From assembly GCF_011305995.1 (NCBI RefSeq), contig NZ_CP049910.1, positions 5,284,501-5,348,500 of the forward strand: 64,000 nucleotides of DNA, written 5' to 3'. The position numbers and the translations under genes are program-made. Each line of letters opens with the position of its first letter. Position 1 is the stretch's first letter. Origin of the DNA: Diaphorobacter sp. HDW4A (lineage in GTDB: Bacteria > Pseudomonadota > Gammaproteobacteria > Burkholderiales > Burkholderiaceae_C). Below are positions 41,430-49,862 of this stretch, one piece after another. The notes beneath the pieces are model-generated. The model saw only the letters and a list, made by a program, of their open reading frames with translations, was not told the origin of the DNA and did not search any database.

Positions 41430-43651
41430 AACGCATACTCGTTAACGCGCTGGCCGCACAAGCCAGGCAGACCACGCAGGCCGCGCCGTCCTCCGAAGGT
41501 CGCCGCGACTTTCTGCGCCTCTCGGCACTCGCCGGTGGCGGTCTGCTCGCGGGTTTCTATCTGCCGACCCTCGGCAACGAGGCCGAGGCGCAGACCACTG
41601 CAGGCGGCAAGCCCGTCTTTCAGCCCAATGCCTTTGTGCGCATCACGCCCGATGATGTGGTGACCGTGATCGTCGGCCACACCGAGATGGGGCAGGGCGT
41701 GGCCACCGTGCTGCCGATGCTCGTGGCCGAGGAGATGGATGCCGACTGGAGCCGCGTGCGCTGGGAACAGGCGCCTACCGACAAGGCCTACCAGCACCCG
41801 ATCATGCACCAGCAGCTCACGGGCGGCAGCCTCACCACCATCGCGCAATACGAGCCGCAGCGCAAGGCGGGCGCGGCCGTGCGCGAGGTGCTGATTGCGG
41901 CGGCCTCCAGAAAATGGGGCGTGGACGCGTCCACGCTGCGCACGGAAAAGGGCCGGGTGCTGCATGACGCGAGCAAGCGCAGCGCGACCTATGGCGAGCT
42001 GGCCAGCGACGCGGCGGGCATCGCCGTGCCCTCGAATCCGCAATTGAAGGACGCGAAGGATTTCAAGATCATCGGCCAGTCGCCACGGCGCCTCGATGCG
42101 CGCACCAAGGTGGATGGATCGGGTCTGTTCGGCATCGACATGCAGGTGCCGGGCATGCTCACCGCGCTGCTCGCGCGCCCGCCGTATTTCGGTGGCAAGG
42201 TGGCGCGCTACGACAAGGCGGTCGCGCTCGCCCTGCCCAACGTGGTGGGCGTGTACGACGTGCCCGAGGGCGTGGCCGTGGTCGCCAAGGACTACTGGTC
42301 CGCATCGCAGGCGCGCCAGGCGCTGCAGCCGCAGTACGACGGGACGCTCGGCGAGCGCGTGGACAGCCGCGATCAGCGCGCGATGTACGCGTCGCTCATG
42401 AACCTCGGCGGCACGGTGGCGCGGCAGGATGGCGATGTGGACGCGTCGCTCAAGGGCGCGGCGCGCAGCCTCACGGCGGACTACTGGTTCCCGTATCTCA
42501 CGCATGCGCCGATGGAGCCGCTCAACGCCGTCATTGACTGGCGCGGCGGGGATAGCGCCGAAGTCTGGATGAGCACGCAATGGCCCGAGGGCGACCAGAA
42601 CGCCATCGCGCGCGTGCTCGGCATTCCGCCCGCGAACGTGAAGCTGCACACCACGCTTACCGGCGGCGGCTTCGGGCGGCGCTCGACGCTCGGGTTTGAC
42701 GTGGCGATTGCGGCCGCCAACATCGCCAAGGCGGTGAAGCAGCCCGTCAAGATGATCTGGACGCGTGATCAGGACATCCGCGGCGGCTACTACCGACCGA
42801 GCGCCTATCACCGCGTGAGCGCGGCGCTCGACGCGAGTGGCCGCATCGTCGGCTGGAGCGACCGCATCGCGGCGCAGTCCATCGCGACCGATTCGGTGAT
42901 GGAGCCCTTCATCGTCAAGAACGGCGTGGATGCGCTCTCGGTGGAGGGCGCGGAGGATTTTCCCTACGCCGTGCCCAACGTGCGCGTTGATCTGCACACG
43001 CCGCGCTTTCAGGTGCCGGTGCTGTGGATGCGCTCGGTGGGCCATTCGTTCAACGCGTTCGCGGTGGAGCACTTTCTCGACGAGATCGCGCTGGCCACGA
43101 AGCAGGACCCGTACCAGATGCGCCGCGCGCTGCTCAAGGACAAGCCACGCCACCTCGCGGTGCTCGATGCCGTCGCCCGCATGGCGCGCTGGGACACACC
43201 GCCCAAGCCCGGAGTGAGCCGAGGCATCGCAGTGCATGAGTCCTACGGCAGCTACGTCACGAACGTGGTCGAGGCCAGCGTCTCTGCCGACCGGCGGCTC
43301 ACCGTCCACAAGGTCTATTGCGCCATCGACTGCGGCGTCGCGATCAACCCCGACCTCGTGGTCGCGCAGATGGAATCAAGCATCGTCTTCGGCCTCTCGT
43401 CCGCGCTGATGGGCGAGGTGACGCTCGAGAAAGGGCAGGTGCGCCAGTCCAATTTCGACGACTACCCCGTGCTGCGCATGCACCAATGCCCGCCGATGGA
43501 AGTGCAGGTGATCAAGAGCGGCGAGAAGCCCGGCGGCGCGGGCGAGCCCGGCGTTCCCTGCGTGGCCCCGGCGCTGGCCAACGCCATCCTCGCGGCCACC
43601 GGCCAACCGGTACGCGAGTTGCCGCTGTCGCACCATTTCACGATTGCCTGA
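41426..43651 (+). CDS. Molybdopterin-binding large subunit, isoquinoline 1-oxidoreductase beta type
   Basis: The catalytic subunit of a xanthine-oxidase-family hydroxylase or aldehyde oxidase, 741 residues. A Tat signal (RRDFLRLSALAGGGLLAGFY, residues about 27-46) shows export of the folded, cofactor-loaded enzyme. Cofactor-binding blocks include GHTEMGQGVATVLPMLVAEE, TTLTGGGFGRRSTLGFDVAI and EKPGGAGEPGVPCVAPALAN, the last containing the catalytic Glu region. There is no FAD subunit. Electrons probably leave through the cytochrome encoded by the next gene, as in periplasmic IorB/aldehyde dehydrogenase systems. The substrate, an N-heterocycle or an aldehyde, is unknown. Confidence 0.93.
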   Translation: MKRILVNALAAQARQTTQAAPSSEGRRDFLRLSALAGGGLLAGFYLPTLGNEAEAQTTAGGKPVFQPNAFVRITPDDVVTVIVGHTEMGQGVATVLPMLVAEEMDADWSRVRWEQAPTDKAYQHPIMHQQLTGGSLTTIAQYEPQRKAGAAVREVLIAAASRKWGVDASTLRTEKGRVLHDASKRSATYGELASDAAGIAVPSNPQLKDAKDFKIIGQSPRRLDARTKVDGSGLFGIDMQVPGMLTALLARPPYFGGKVARYDKAVALALPNVVGVYDVPEGVAVVAKDYWSASQARQALQPQYDGTLGERVDSRDQRAMYASLMNLGGTVARQDGDVDASLKGAARSLTADYWFPYLTHAPMEPLNAVIDWRGGDSAEVWMSTQWPEGDQNAIARVLGIPPANVKLHTTLTGGGFGRRSTLGFDVAIAAANIAKAVKQPVKMIWTRDQDIRGGYYRPSAYHRVSAALDASGRIVGWSDRIAAQSIATDSVMEPFIVKNGVDALSVEGAEDFPYAVPNVRVDLHTPRFQVPVLWMRSVGHSFNAFAVEHFLDEIALATKQDPYQMRRALLKDKPRHLAVLDAVARMARWDTPPKPGVSRGIAVHESYGSYVTNVVEASVSADRRLTVHKVYCAIDCGVAINPDLVVAQMESSIVFGLSSALMGEVTLEKGQVRQSNFDDYPVLRMHQCPPMEVQVIKSGEKPGGAGEPGVPCVAPALANAILAATGQPVRELPLSHHFTIA

Positions 43652-43663
43652 GGAGCGCACGCC

Positions 43664-44287
43664 ATGTTCAAGAAGCCAAACGCTCCCGGAGTTCCAGAGC
43701 TCATCCAGCGCATCAATGCGGTCGTGGTTGCCGCGCTGCTGTGCGCCGCGTCACCCGCATTCGCGGCGGACGGCAATGCCGCAGCGCCCACAGGTCCGTC
43801 CGCAGAAAAGCTGTTCGATCCCGTCGCCAGTGTGCTCACCCATCCGCGCTGCCTCAACTGCCACCAGGACCAACGCCCTGCGCAAACGGATGCCTCCGTC
43901 CCGCATCTGCAACAGGTGATACGCGGCGCGCACGGCACCGGCGCGGCCACCATGCAATGCGCGGCCTGCCATCAGGGCCAGAACAGCGCCGACGGCCGCG
44001 TGCCCGGCGCGGCACACTGGCACCTCGCGCCGCTCTCTATGTCCTGGCAAGGCAAGACCCGCGCGCAGATCTGCCACCAGATCAAGGACCCCGAGCGCAA
44101 TGGCGGCCGCAAGACGTCCGAGCAGGTCATCGAGCATATGCGCATCGACCCGCTGGTGCTCTGGGCGTGGAACCCGGGCAATGGACGTTCGACGCCGAGC
44201 ATCTCGCATGAGCAGTTTCTGCAGAAGCTGGATGTGTGGGCGAAGGCGGGGATGCCGTGTTCTGGAGACACGAGCGCTGCGAAGTGA
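43664..44287 (+). CDS. Periplasmic c-type cytochrome of the molybdenum hydroxylase
   Basis: An exported protein of 207 residues with GAGGAG 8 bases before the ATG. The signal peptide runs to about ASPAFAADG. Two haem-c sites are visible, CLNCH and CAACH, about 40 residues apart, with later Met and His residues (SMSW, EHMRID) as possible distal ligands. Proteins of this kind are annotated as an isoquinoline 1-oxidoreductase third subunit. It starts 12 bases after the molybdenum subunit and should accept its electrons in the periplasm and pass them to the respiratory chain. Confidence 0.85.
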   Translation: MFKKPNAPGVPELIQRINAVVVAALLCAASPAFAADGNAAAPTGPSAEKLFDPVASVLTHPRCLNCHQDQRPAQTDASVPHLQQVIRGAHGTGAATMQCAACHQGQNSADGRVPGAAHWHLAPLSMSWQGKTRAQICHQIKDPERNGGRKTSEQVIEHMRIDPLVLWAWNPGNGRSTPSISHEQFLQKLDVWAKAGMPCSGDTSAAK

Positions 44288-44493
44288 AAGAGAGCAATCC
44301 CGTGTGGCGCGGCAGTTTCCCGGTCGTAAATCAGTCAAAGATCGCGAAGACACGTTCATGAAGAGCGCTGTGATCGGATCTTTCTGCGCAGTGCGGTGCG
44401 TCGTGCAGCGAAATCTGCTTCGACGGTTTCATGCACAACATCTGGGCGTGGATCGTTGATGCTGGCCTGCACCTGTTCGCGGAACCAGTTGTC

Positions 44494-45396
44494 CTATGCG
44501 GCCGCTTTCTGCACCTGCTTCACCGCAGGCTTGAGCAGCCCCGCAAATTCCCTTGCCGCCGCACTGCGTGATGCGTCCCGCCGCCAGAGCACGCCCGCGC
44601 GGCGCACGGTGCGCGGCTCCGTGAGCAGGATGGCGCGCATGTCGGCACCCGCATGCGTGGCGGCATGTTCCGCCGCAATCGTCGCGAGTTGCGGGGCTCT
44701 GCGGCAGGCGAGCAGGAGGGCATCGACGGATTCCATTTCCACTCGCACCTGCGGCTTGGTGTTGGCCTCGGCGAATGCGGCATCCATCAGCCGCCGCGTT
44801 GCAAAGCTCACTGGCAGCAGCGCAAGCGGCACATCGGCCAGATCGCGCATACGCAGCGTGCGCCGTTTTGCGAGTGGATGGCTCTCGTGCACCACCAGAT
44901 GCATGCGCTCATCGAACAGCGGCTCGGCCTCGATTTCTTCGCGGCCGGCGGGGTGAAAGGCGATGCCCAGATCGAGCTGGCCGGCGATGAGCTGCTCCTC
45001 GATCTGCCCGCTTCGCAAGTCGCGCACCATCACCTGTACGCCGGGATATTGCGCGCTGAACGCGGCCACCACGTCGGGAATGAAATGCGTGAGAAACGTG
45101 GGAATCACGCCCACGGTGAGCGTGCCCGATTGCAGGCCCGCCATGTCGGCGAGCGCCATGCGTCCGGCGTCGAGTTCTTGCAGCGCGCGCTGCGCATAGC
45201 TGCGAAACGCGATACCCGCCTGCGAGAGCTTCAGGCCGCGTCCGATGCGGTCGAACAGCGGCATGCCGAGCTCGCTCTCGAGCTGCCTCAGGCCGTGCGA
45301 CAGCGTGGATTGCGTGATGAACAGGGCTTGGGCCGATTGGGTGAGGTGCTCGGTTTCCGCCACGCTCAGGAAATAGCGGATCTGGCGCAGTTCCAT
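44494..45396 (-). CDS. LysR family transcriptional regulator (CatR/CbbR-like)
   Basis: A regulator of 300 residues starting MELRQIRYFLSVAETEHLTQ, the common N terminus of CatM/BenM/CatR-like proteins. The recognition helix is TQSTLSHGLRQLESELG and the effector domain follows (SGTLTVGVIPTFLTHFIPDV). It is divergent from a muconate-cycloisomerase-family gene, and the intervening 160 bases carry several dyads. Control of the cycloisomerase and Bug genes, perhaps in response to a muconate-like or dicarboxylic ligand, is inferred. The 206 bases downstream of it (44288-44493) show nothing recognisable. Confidence 0.92.
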   Translation of the reverse strand: MELRQIRYFLSVAETEHLTQSAQALFITQSTLSHGLRQLESELGMPLFDRIGRGLKLSQAGIAFRSYAQRALQELDAGRMALADMAGLQSGTLTVGVIPTFLTHFIPDVVAAFSAQYPGVQVMVRDLRSGQIEEQLIAGQLDLGIAFHPAGREEIEAEPLFDERMHLVVHESHPLAKRRTLRMRDLADVPLALLPVSFATRRLMDAAFAEANTKPQVRVEMESVDALLLACRRAPQLATIAAEHAATHAGADMRAILLTEPRTVRRAGVLWRRDASRSAAAREFAGLLKPAVKQVQKAAA

Positions 45397-45422
45397 GGTG
45401 TGTCCTGCTCACAAAATGTCGC

Positions 45423-45436
45423 AAGGGTTTACCCTT
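45423..45436. promoter_or_regulatory. 14-bp palindrome AAGGGTTTACCCTT in LysR/cycloisomerase promoter
   Basis: A perfect dyad 27 bases upstream of the LysR start codon. It may be the autoregulatory (activation or repression) half of a bipartite LysR site together with 45449-45465. Confidence 0.5.
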
Positions 45437-45448
45437 GATTGAATCAAT

Positions 45449-45465
45449 GTTCGACATCATCGAAC
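45449..45465. promoter_or_regulatory. LysR operator candidate GTTCGACATCATCGAAC
   Basis: A 6-5-6 inverted repeat with a T-N11-A core, midway between the divergent LysR and cycloisomerase genes. ATTGAATC and GATTCAAT half-sites flank it at about 45439 and 45489. Confidence 0.65.
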
Positions 45466-45556
45466 GAAATGTGCAATATATACCATTGGATTCAATGCAT
45501 GGATGGCGATACCTTCCGCATCAATTGACCTCTTTCAGCCGCCTGAGCTGACGACC

Positions 45557-46768
45557 ATGACTGCATCCGCCCTTCAGCCAACTCCCTTGCTGCGCATTGA
45601 CCGCATCGAGGCGCGCATCCTCGACATTCCAACCATTCGTCCGCACAAGTTCTCGTTTGGCTCCATCTCGCGCCAAAGTCCCGTGATCGTGCAGCTGTGG
45701 CTGAGTGACGGTGCCTGCGGCTTCGGCGAAGCGGCGACGATCGGTGGTCCGTCGTGGAATGAAGAATCGCCCGAGAGCATTCTTCTGGCGATCAACAACT
45801 ATCTTGCGCCTGCGGTGAAGGGTCTCGATGCGGGCCGCGTCGAAGCACTCCTTCAGAAGATGGATGCGGTCTGCAAGGGCAACCGTTTTGCCAAGAGCGC
45901 CGTGGAAATGGCTGCCATCGACGCGGTGGCGCGTTCGATGAACGTGCCTGCATACCAGCTGTTGGGCGGCAAGGTGCACGAGAGCCTGCCGCTCGCGTGG
46001 ACGCTGGCCAGCGGCGATTCCGTCAAGGACATCGAAGAGGCCGAACGCATGCTCGAAATCCGTCGCCACCGTATCTTCAAGCTCAAGATCGGAGCGCGTG
46101 CGCCGGAAGGCGATGTGGCCCATGTCTCGCGCATCGCGCGGGCGTTGAACGGTCGCGCGAGCATGACGGTGGACATCAATCAGGCCTGGGACGGCAACAC
46201 CGCGCGCCGCTATGTGCCCGAGCTGATCGACGCGGGCGTCACGCTGTTCGAACAACCCGTCGCACAGTGGAACGAAGAAGCCCTCGCTTCATTGACTGCC
46301 ACGCTGCCACACACCGCGCTGGTGATGGCCGACGAGACAGTGTGCTCGCCGCAGGACGCGATGCGCTTGGCCAAGAGCAAGGCCTGCCATGTGTTCTCGC
46401 TCAAGATCGCCAAGCACGGCGGCCTGATCCGCACCCGCGCGGTGGCCGCCATCGCGCAGGCGGCCGACATCGGCTGGTATGGCGGCACGATGCTCGAAAC
46501 CTCCATTGGCAGCGCCGCATCGGCCCACGTCTTCGCAACCCTGCCCGGCGCGCACCACAACTGCGAACTCTTCGGCCCGCAGCTGCTGGTGGACGACATC
46601 GTCGAGCAACGCATGGAACTGCGTGACTTCGAACTGGTGCTGCCCGACGGTCCGGGTTTTGGCGTGGAGGTCGTTCCCGAATGCCTCGCGCGTTTCGACC
46701 GTGCGCGCGACGGTTTGAACGCTGTGCATGTGGACATGGGGCGCATGACTGCAGCCAAGGCCCATTGA
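45557..46768 (+). CDS. Muconate/chloromuconate cycloisomerase-family enzyme (enolase superfamily)
   Basis: An enolase-superfamily enzyme of 403 residues numbered from the ATG at 45557; an in-frame ATG at 45503 adds 18 residues. Catalytic positions can be placed: Lys175-x-Lys177 (FKLKIGA), metal ligands Asp206 (TVDINQAW), Glu232 (LFEQPV) and Asp259 (MADETV), Lys283 (SLKIAKHGG), and MLETSIGSAASAH near the C-terminal barrel end. This is the muconate-lactonising pattern, but related dipeptide epimerases and N-succinylamino-acid racemases share the fold. No catA or catC is adjacent. It is paired with a Bug receptor and a divergent LysR, so it probably acts on an imported compound. Confidence 0.85.
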   Translation: MTASALQPTPLLRIDRIEARILDIPTIRPHKFSFGSISRQSPVIVQLWLSDGACGFGEAATIGGPSWNEESPESILLAINNYLAPAVKGLDAGRVEALLQKMDAVCKGNRFAKSAVEMAAIDAVARSMNVPAYQLLGGKVHESLPLAWTLASGDSVKDIEEAERMLEIRRHRIFKLKIGARAPEGDVAHVSRIARALNGRASMTVDINQAWDGNTARRYVPELIDAGVTLFEQPVAQWNEEALASLTATLPHTALVMADETVCSPQDAMRLAKSKACHVFSLKIAKHGGLIRTRAVAAIAQAADIGWYGGTMLETSIGSAASAHVFATLPGAHHNCELFGPQLLVDDIVEQRMELRDFELVLPDGPGFGVEVVPECLARFDRARDGLNAVHVDMGRMTAAKAH

Positions 46769-46819
46769 GGCTGAAATCAACATTCAATATCCAACACCGA
46801 TCATCCAAGAGACAAGCAA

Positions 46820-47821
46820 ATGAATCTGACTCGCCGTTCCCTCGTTCTTCTCGGTACCACCGCCAGCATCGTCGGCTCTGCACTGATCCCCGCAGCGGCC
46901 AGTGCCCAGCAACCTGAAGCCAACTGGCCCAGCAAGCCGATCAAGTGGATCGTGCCGTTCCCGCCTGGCGGTGCGATGGACGTGATCGCACGCACGCTCG
47001 GTGACAAGGCCGCGCGCGTGCTCGGTCAGGCCGTGGTGGTGGAAAACCGTCCCGGTGCGGGCGGCAACATCGGTGCGGACTACGTCGCCAAGCAGCCTGC
47101 GGACGGCTACACCATCATGATCACCTCCATCGGCATGGCCACCAACAAGGCGCTCTACGCCAAGCTGAGCTATGACCCGGTGAAGGACTTCGCCCCCATC
47201 AGCCTGCTCGCCGTGGTGCCCAATGTGCTGGTGGTGAACGCCGCGAAGAACCCCGACAAGTCGGTGAAGGAAGTGATCGCCCACGCCAAGAAGGACCCGG
47301 GCAAGCTCACCTACGCGTCCGCTGGTAACGGCACGTCGATCCATCTCGCAGGCGAGGTGTTCGCATCGATGGCGGGCATCAACATCCTGCACGTGCCCTA
47401 CAAGGGCAGCGGCCCGGCCATCACCGACATGCTCGGCGGCCAGGTCGATCTCATGTTCGACAGCATCACCTCGGCGCGCCCGCACATCCAGTCCGGCAAG
47501 CTGCGCGCGCTCGGCGTGACGACCGCCAAGCGCTCCTCCGCATTGCCCGACGTGCCGACGATTGCCGAAGCCGGCGTGCCGAGCTACGAGGTCTCGCCCT
47601 GGTTCGCCGTGTTCGCCCCCGCAGGTACGCCCGCCGACGTGATCGCCAAGCTCAACAAGGTGCTCAACGACGGCATGAAGGACCCAGAAACCCTCAAGAA
47701 GCTCGAGTCCGTGGGCGCGGAGCCCATTGGCACCACGCCTCAGGAGCTGGGTACGCACCTGAACAAGGAACTCGACCGCTGGGGCAAACTGATCAAGGAG
47801 CGGAACATCCGTCTGGATTGA
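46820..47821 (+). CDS. Bug-family tripartite tricarboxylate transporter substrate-binding protein
   Basis: A periplasmic receptor of 333 residues whose ATG follows AAGAGACAAG. The signal peptide (MNLTRRSLVLLGTTASIVG to about ASAQQP) is followed by KWIVPFPPGGAMDVIARTLG, PGAGGNIGADYVAKQPADGY, HVPYKGSGPAITDMLGGQVD and FAPAGTPADVIAKLN. It lies 51 bases after the cycloisomerase-family gene on the same strand, so it is probably the receptor for that enzyme's substrate or a precursor. Its 3' end converges with another Bug gene with only 12 bases between stop codons. Confidence 0.92.
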   Translation: MNLTRRSLVLLGTTASIVGSALIPAAASAQQPEANWPSKPIKWIVPFPPGGAMDVIARTLGDKAARVLGQAVVVENRPGAGGNIGADYVAKQPADGYTIMITSIGMATNKALYAKLSYDPVKDFAPISLLAVVPNVLVVNAAKNPDKSVKEVIAHAKKDPGKLTYASAGNGTSIHLAGEVFASMAGINILHVPYKGSGPAITDMLGGQVDLMFDSITSARPHIQSGKLRALGVTTAKRSSALPDVPTIAEAGVPSYEVSPWFAVFAPAGTPADVIAKLNKVLNDGMKDPETLKKLESVGAEPIGTTPQELGTHLNKELDRWGKLIKERNIRLD

Positions 47822-47833
47822 TGGGGGGTGGCG

Positions 47834-48817
47834 TCAGTCCACCGCAGAAATCTGCGCTTGTGTGATCACCGCTTCCCACTTCGCCCGGTCGCTCAGCATG
47901 AACTTGTGAAAATCGGCCGCGCTGTTGAAAACCGGCTCGATTCCCATGGAGGCGAAGCGCTCCTTCACCTGCGCATCGTTCTGCATCTTGGCGAGTGATT
48001 TGTTGAGTGTGGCGATCACGCTGTCGGGCGTTCCAGCGGGAGCGACAAAGCCGAGCCATGGCGTGGCGTTGAAGCTCTTGAGGCCGGACTCCTCCACCGT
48101 CGGAAGCTGTGGCAGCAAGGCCGATCGTTTGGCCGTGGTTACCGCCAATGCGCGGATCTTGCCGCTGTCAAGAAACGGCTTGGCTGCCGCAATGTCCACG
48201 AACATGAAGCTTACGTCGTTGCCCGCGATGGCTGTGAGCGCGGGCACGCTGCCCTTGAACGGAATGTGATCGGGTCGGATGCCAGCCATCGAGGCGAACA
48301 GTTCACCTTCCAGATGGTTCGATGTGCCCGCACCGGAGGAGCCAAAGTTGGCCTTCGCGTTGTCGCTTCCCTTCATGCTCTTGACAAGCGAGGCGACGTC
48401 CGTGATCGGCAGCTTGGGGTTCACGACCAGCAGGTGCGGCACCGTGGCGAGCAACGATATCGGCTTGAAGTTCTTCTCCGGGTCATAGCCGGCCTTCTCC
48501 TTGTACAGGCTCGGGCCAATGGTGAACGACGAAGCGGCCATGAGGATGTTGTAGCCGTCTGCCGGTGATTTGGCGACATAGTTGGTTGCGATGATGGTTC
48601 CGGCCCCTGGCTTGTTCACGACGATCACGGCCGCACCCAGATCCTCCTGCAGCTTGGTGGCGACCAGCCGCGCCATCACGTCGGTCACGCCTCCGGGCGA
48701 GAAAGGCACGATGATGTTGATGGGCTTGGAGGGGTAGGTGTCTGCATGCGCAGAATGCAGGCCCGCAAACGTCAGTGCAACGGCTGCAATGGCTGTGAGT
48801 TTCATTCGGTGTGTCAT
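47834..48817 (-). CDS. Bug-family receptor, last gene of the Baeyer-Villiger operon
   Basis: A periplasmic receptor of 327 residues. The ATG at 48817 has GAGGAG about 8 bases upstream. After the signal peptide (cleavage near AHADTYPSKP) come NIIVPFSPGGVTDVMARLVA, KPGAGTIIATNYVAKSPADGY and HIPFKGSVPALTAIAGNDVS. It closes the operon that begins with the monooxygenase at 54735, 51 bases after the ketopantoate-reductase-like gene. It may bind the compound degraded by that pathway (inference). The next gene converges from the other side. Confidence 0.92.
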   Translation of the reverse strand: MTHRMKLTAIAAVALTFAGLHSAHADTYPSKPINIIVPFSPGGVTDVMARLVATKLQEDLGAAVIVVNKPGAGTIIATNYVAKSPADGYNILMAASSFTIGPSLYKEKAGYDPEKNFKPISLLATVPHLLVVNPKLPITDVASLVKSMKGSDNAKANFGSSGAGTSNHLEGELFASMAGIRPDHIPFKGSVPALTAIAGNDVSFMFVDIAAAKPFLDSGKIRALAVTTAKRSALLPQLPTVEESGLKSFNATPWLGFVAPAGTPDSVIATLNKSLAKMQNDAQVKERFASMGIEPVFNSAADFHKFMLSDRAKWEAVITQAQISAVD

Positions 48818-48868
48818 TGGGATGTCTCCTCTGTCTTTGGTTGTGGTGGAAAAAAAGTGATGAACCCG

Positions 48869-49852
48869 TCAGCTCGCGCGCATGAAGCGTTGATGCAGCA
48901 AGGCCCAGATGCCGTCCAGCATGGGGGTCGCGACGCCGAGGCAACGTGCGATGCGCGATACGCTGCCAACCAGCGTGTCGCCTTCGATGCGCCGGCCAGC
49001 CCATGCGTCCTGCAGCATGGAGGTACGCGCATGGCCAGCGGACTCGGACTGTGCAAGGCGTGCCTCGACGCTGATATCCTGCGGCAAGCCCAGCGCGCTA
49101 CCGACTTGCATCACCTCGCCCATGAGCTGCGCGCATAGCGTTCGAAGGCCGGGGTCGTTCAGCATCTGGTGCATGGTGGCATTCGTCAGCGCGCTGACCG
49201 GGTTGAACACGGCGTTGCCCAGCAGCTTGTTCCAGAGCTCATGTTGGATGTGATGACTGGCCTTGCATTGCAGATCGCTCTGGTCGATGGTGGCCACCAG
49301 CGCCGCAAGCCGCTCGCTCATGGAACCATCGATCTCGCCCAGCGCCAACGTGTCGCGCCCGCCCTGCTCGACGGTGCAGGCATCGCGCATCTGTGCCGGT
49401 ATGTGGATCACGCCGCCGATCAGCCTTGTGGCATCGACATCGGGAAAACCGGCGTACGCGGGCCCCCACGCCTCGCGCGCTTCATGACGTAGCCGCTCAT
49501 GGGTTTGCAGAAGCCACCATGGAATGCCGTTGACAAGTGGAATGATCACCGCGTTCCGACAGTCGGCGTGTTGCAGCGATGCGATCACGCCGGCAAGATC
49601 ATATTGCTTCACACAGACGAAGATGGCATCCCAGTGGAGCGCGGCATGCAGATGATCGATCGTCTGAATCAGGCGTGTGCCGCGATTCTGTGCGCCTTTG
49701 TGCAGCGTGATGCCTTGTTGCCTGATGGCCTCCAGTGCGCGGCCACGTGCGAGCAGCGTCACGTTGGCTTTTTTGCCACTCAGATGCCATGCGAGCGTGC
49801 AGCCGATGGCGCCCGCGCCGATGATGAGAATGTTCTGTGCTTGATCGTTCAA
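48869..49852 (-). CDS. Ketopantoate reductase (PanE/ApbA) family dehydrogenase
   Basis: An NAD(P)-dependent 2-hydroxyacid dehydrogenase-type enzyme of 327 residues. It starts at a TTG at 49852 with GAGGCG upstream, and there is no ATG before the Rossmann motif ILIIGAGAIGCTLAWHLSGK. VKQYDLAGVIASL and LVNGIPWWLL match the family's cofactor-side loop. HHIQHELWNKLLGNAVFNPV contains the conserved Lys and Asn, and the C-terminal helical domain ends GIWALLHQRFM. Given the surrounding catabolic genes, it is more likely a pathway-specific ketoacid reductase than the pantothenate enzyme. It begins 10 bases after the aldolase-like gene stops. Confidence 0.88.
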   Translation of the reverse strand: MNDQAQNILIIGAGAIGCTLAWHLSGKKANVTLLARGRALEAIRQQGITLHKGAQNRGTRLIQTIDHLHAALHWDAIFVCVKQYDLAGVIASLQHADCRNAVIIPLVNGIPWWLLQTHERLRHEAREAWGPAYAGFPDVDATRLIGGVIHIPAQMRDACTVEQGGRDTLALGEIDGSMSERLAALVATIDQSDLQCKASHHIQHELWNKLLGNAVFNPVSALTNATMHQMLNDPGLRTLCAQLMGEVMQVGSALGLPQDISVEARLAQSESAGHARTSMLQDAWAGRRIEGDTLVGSVSRIARCLGVATPMLDGIWALLHQRFMRAS

Positions 49853-49862
49853 GTCGTTCGCC

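Noticed and set aside
41270..43309. A 679-codon minus-strand frame opposite the molybdenum hydroxylase
   Set aside because: It is antisense to a well-conserved enzyme and has skewed Arg/His/Ala composition and no recognisable domain.
44288..44493. Remnant gene between the cytochrome and LysR genes
   Set aside because: Short open frames exist on the plus strand but none has domain similarity, a ribosome-binding site or consistent codon use.
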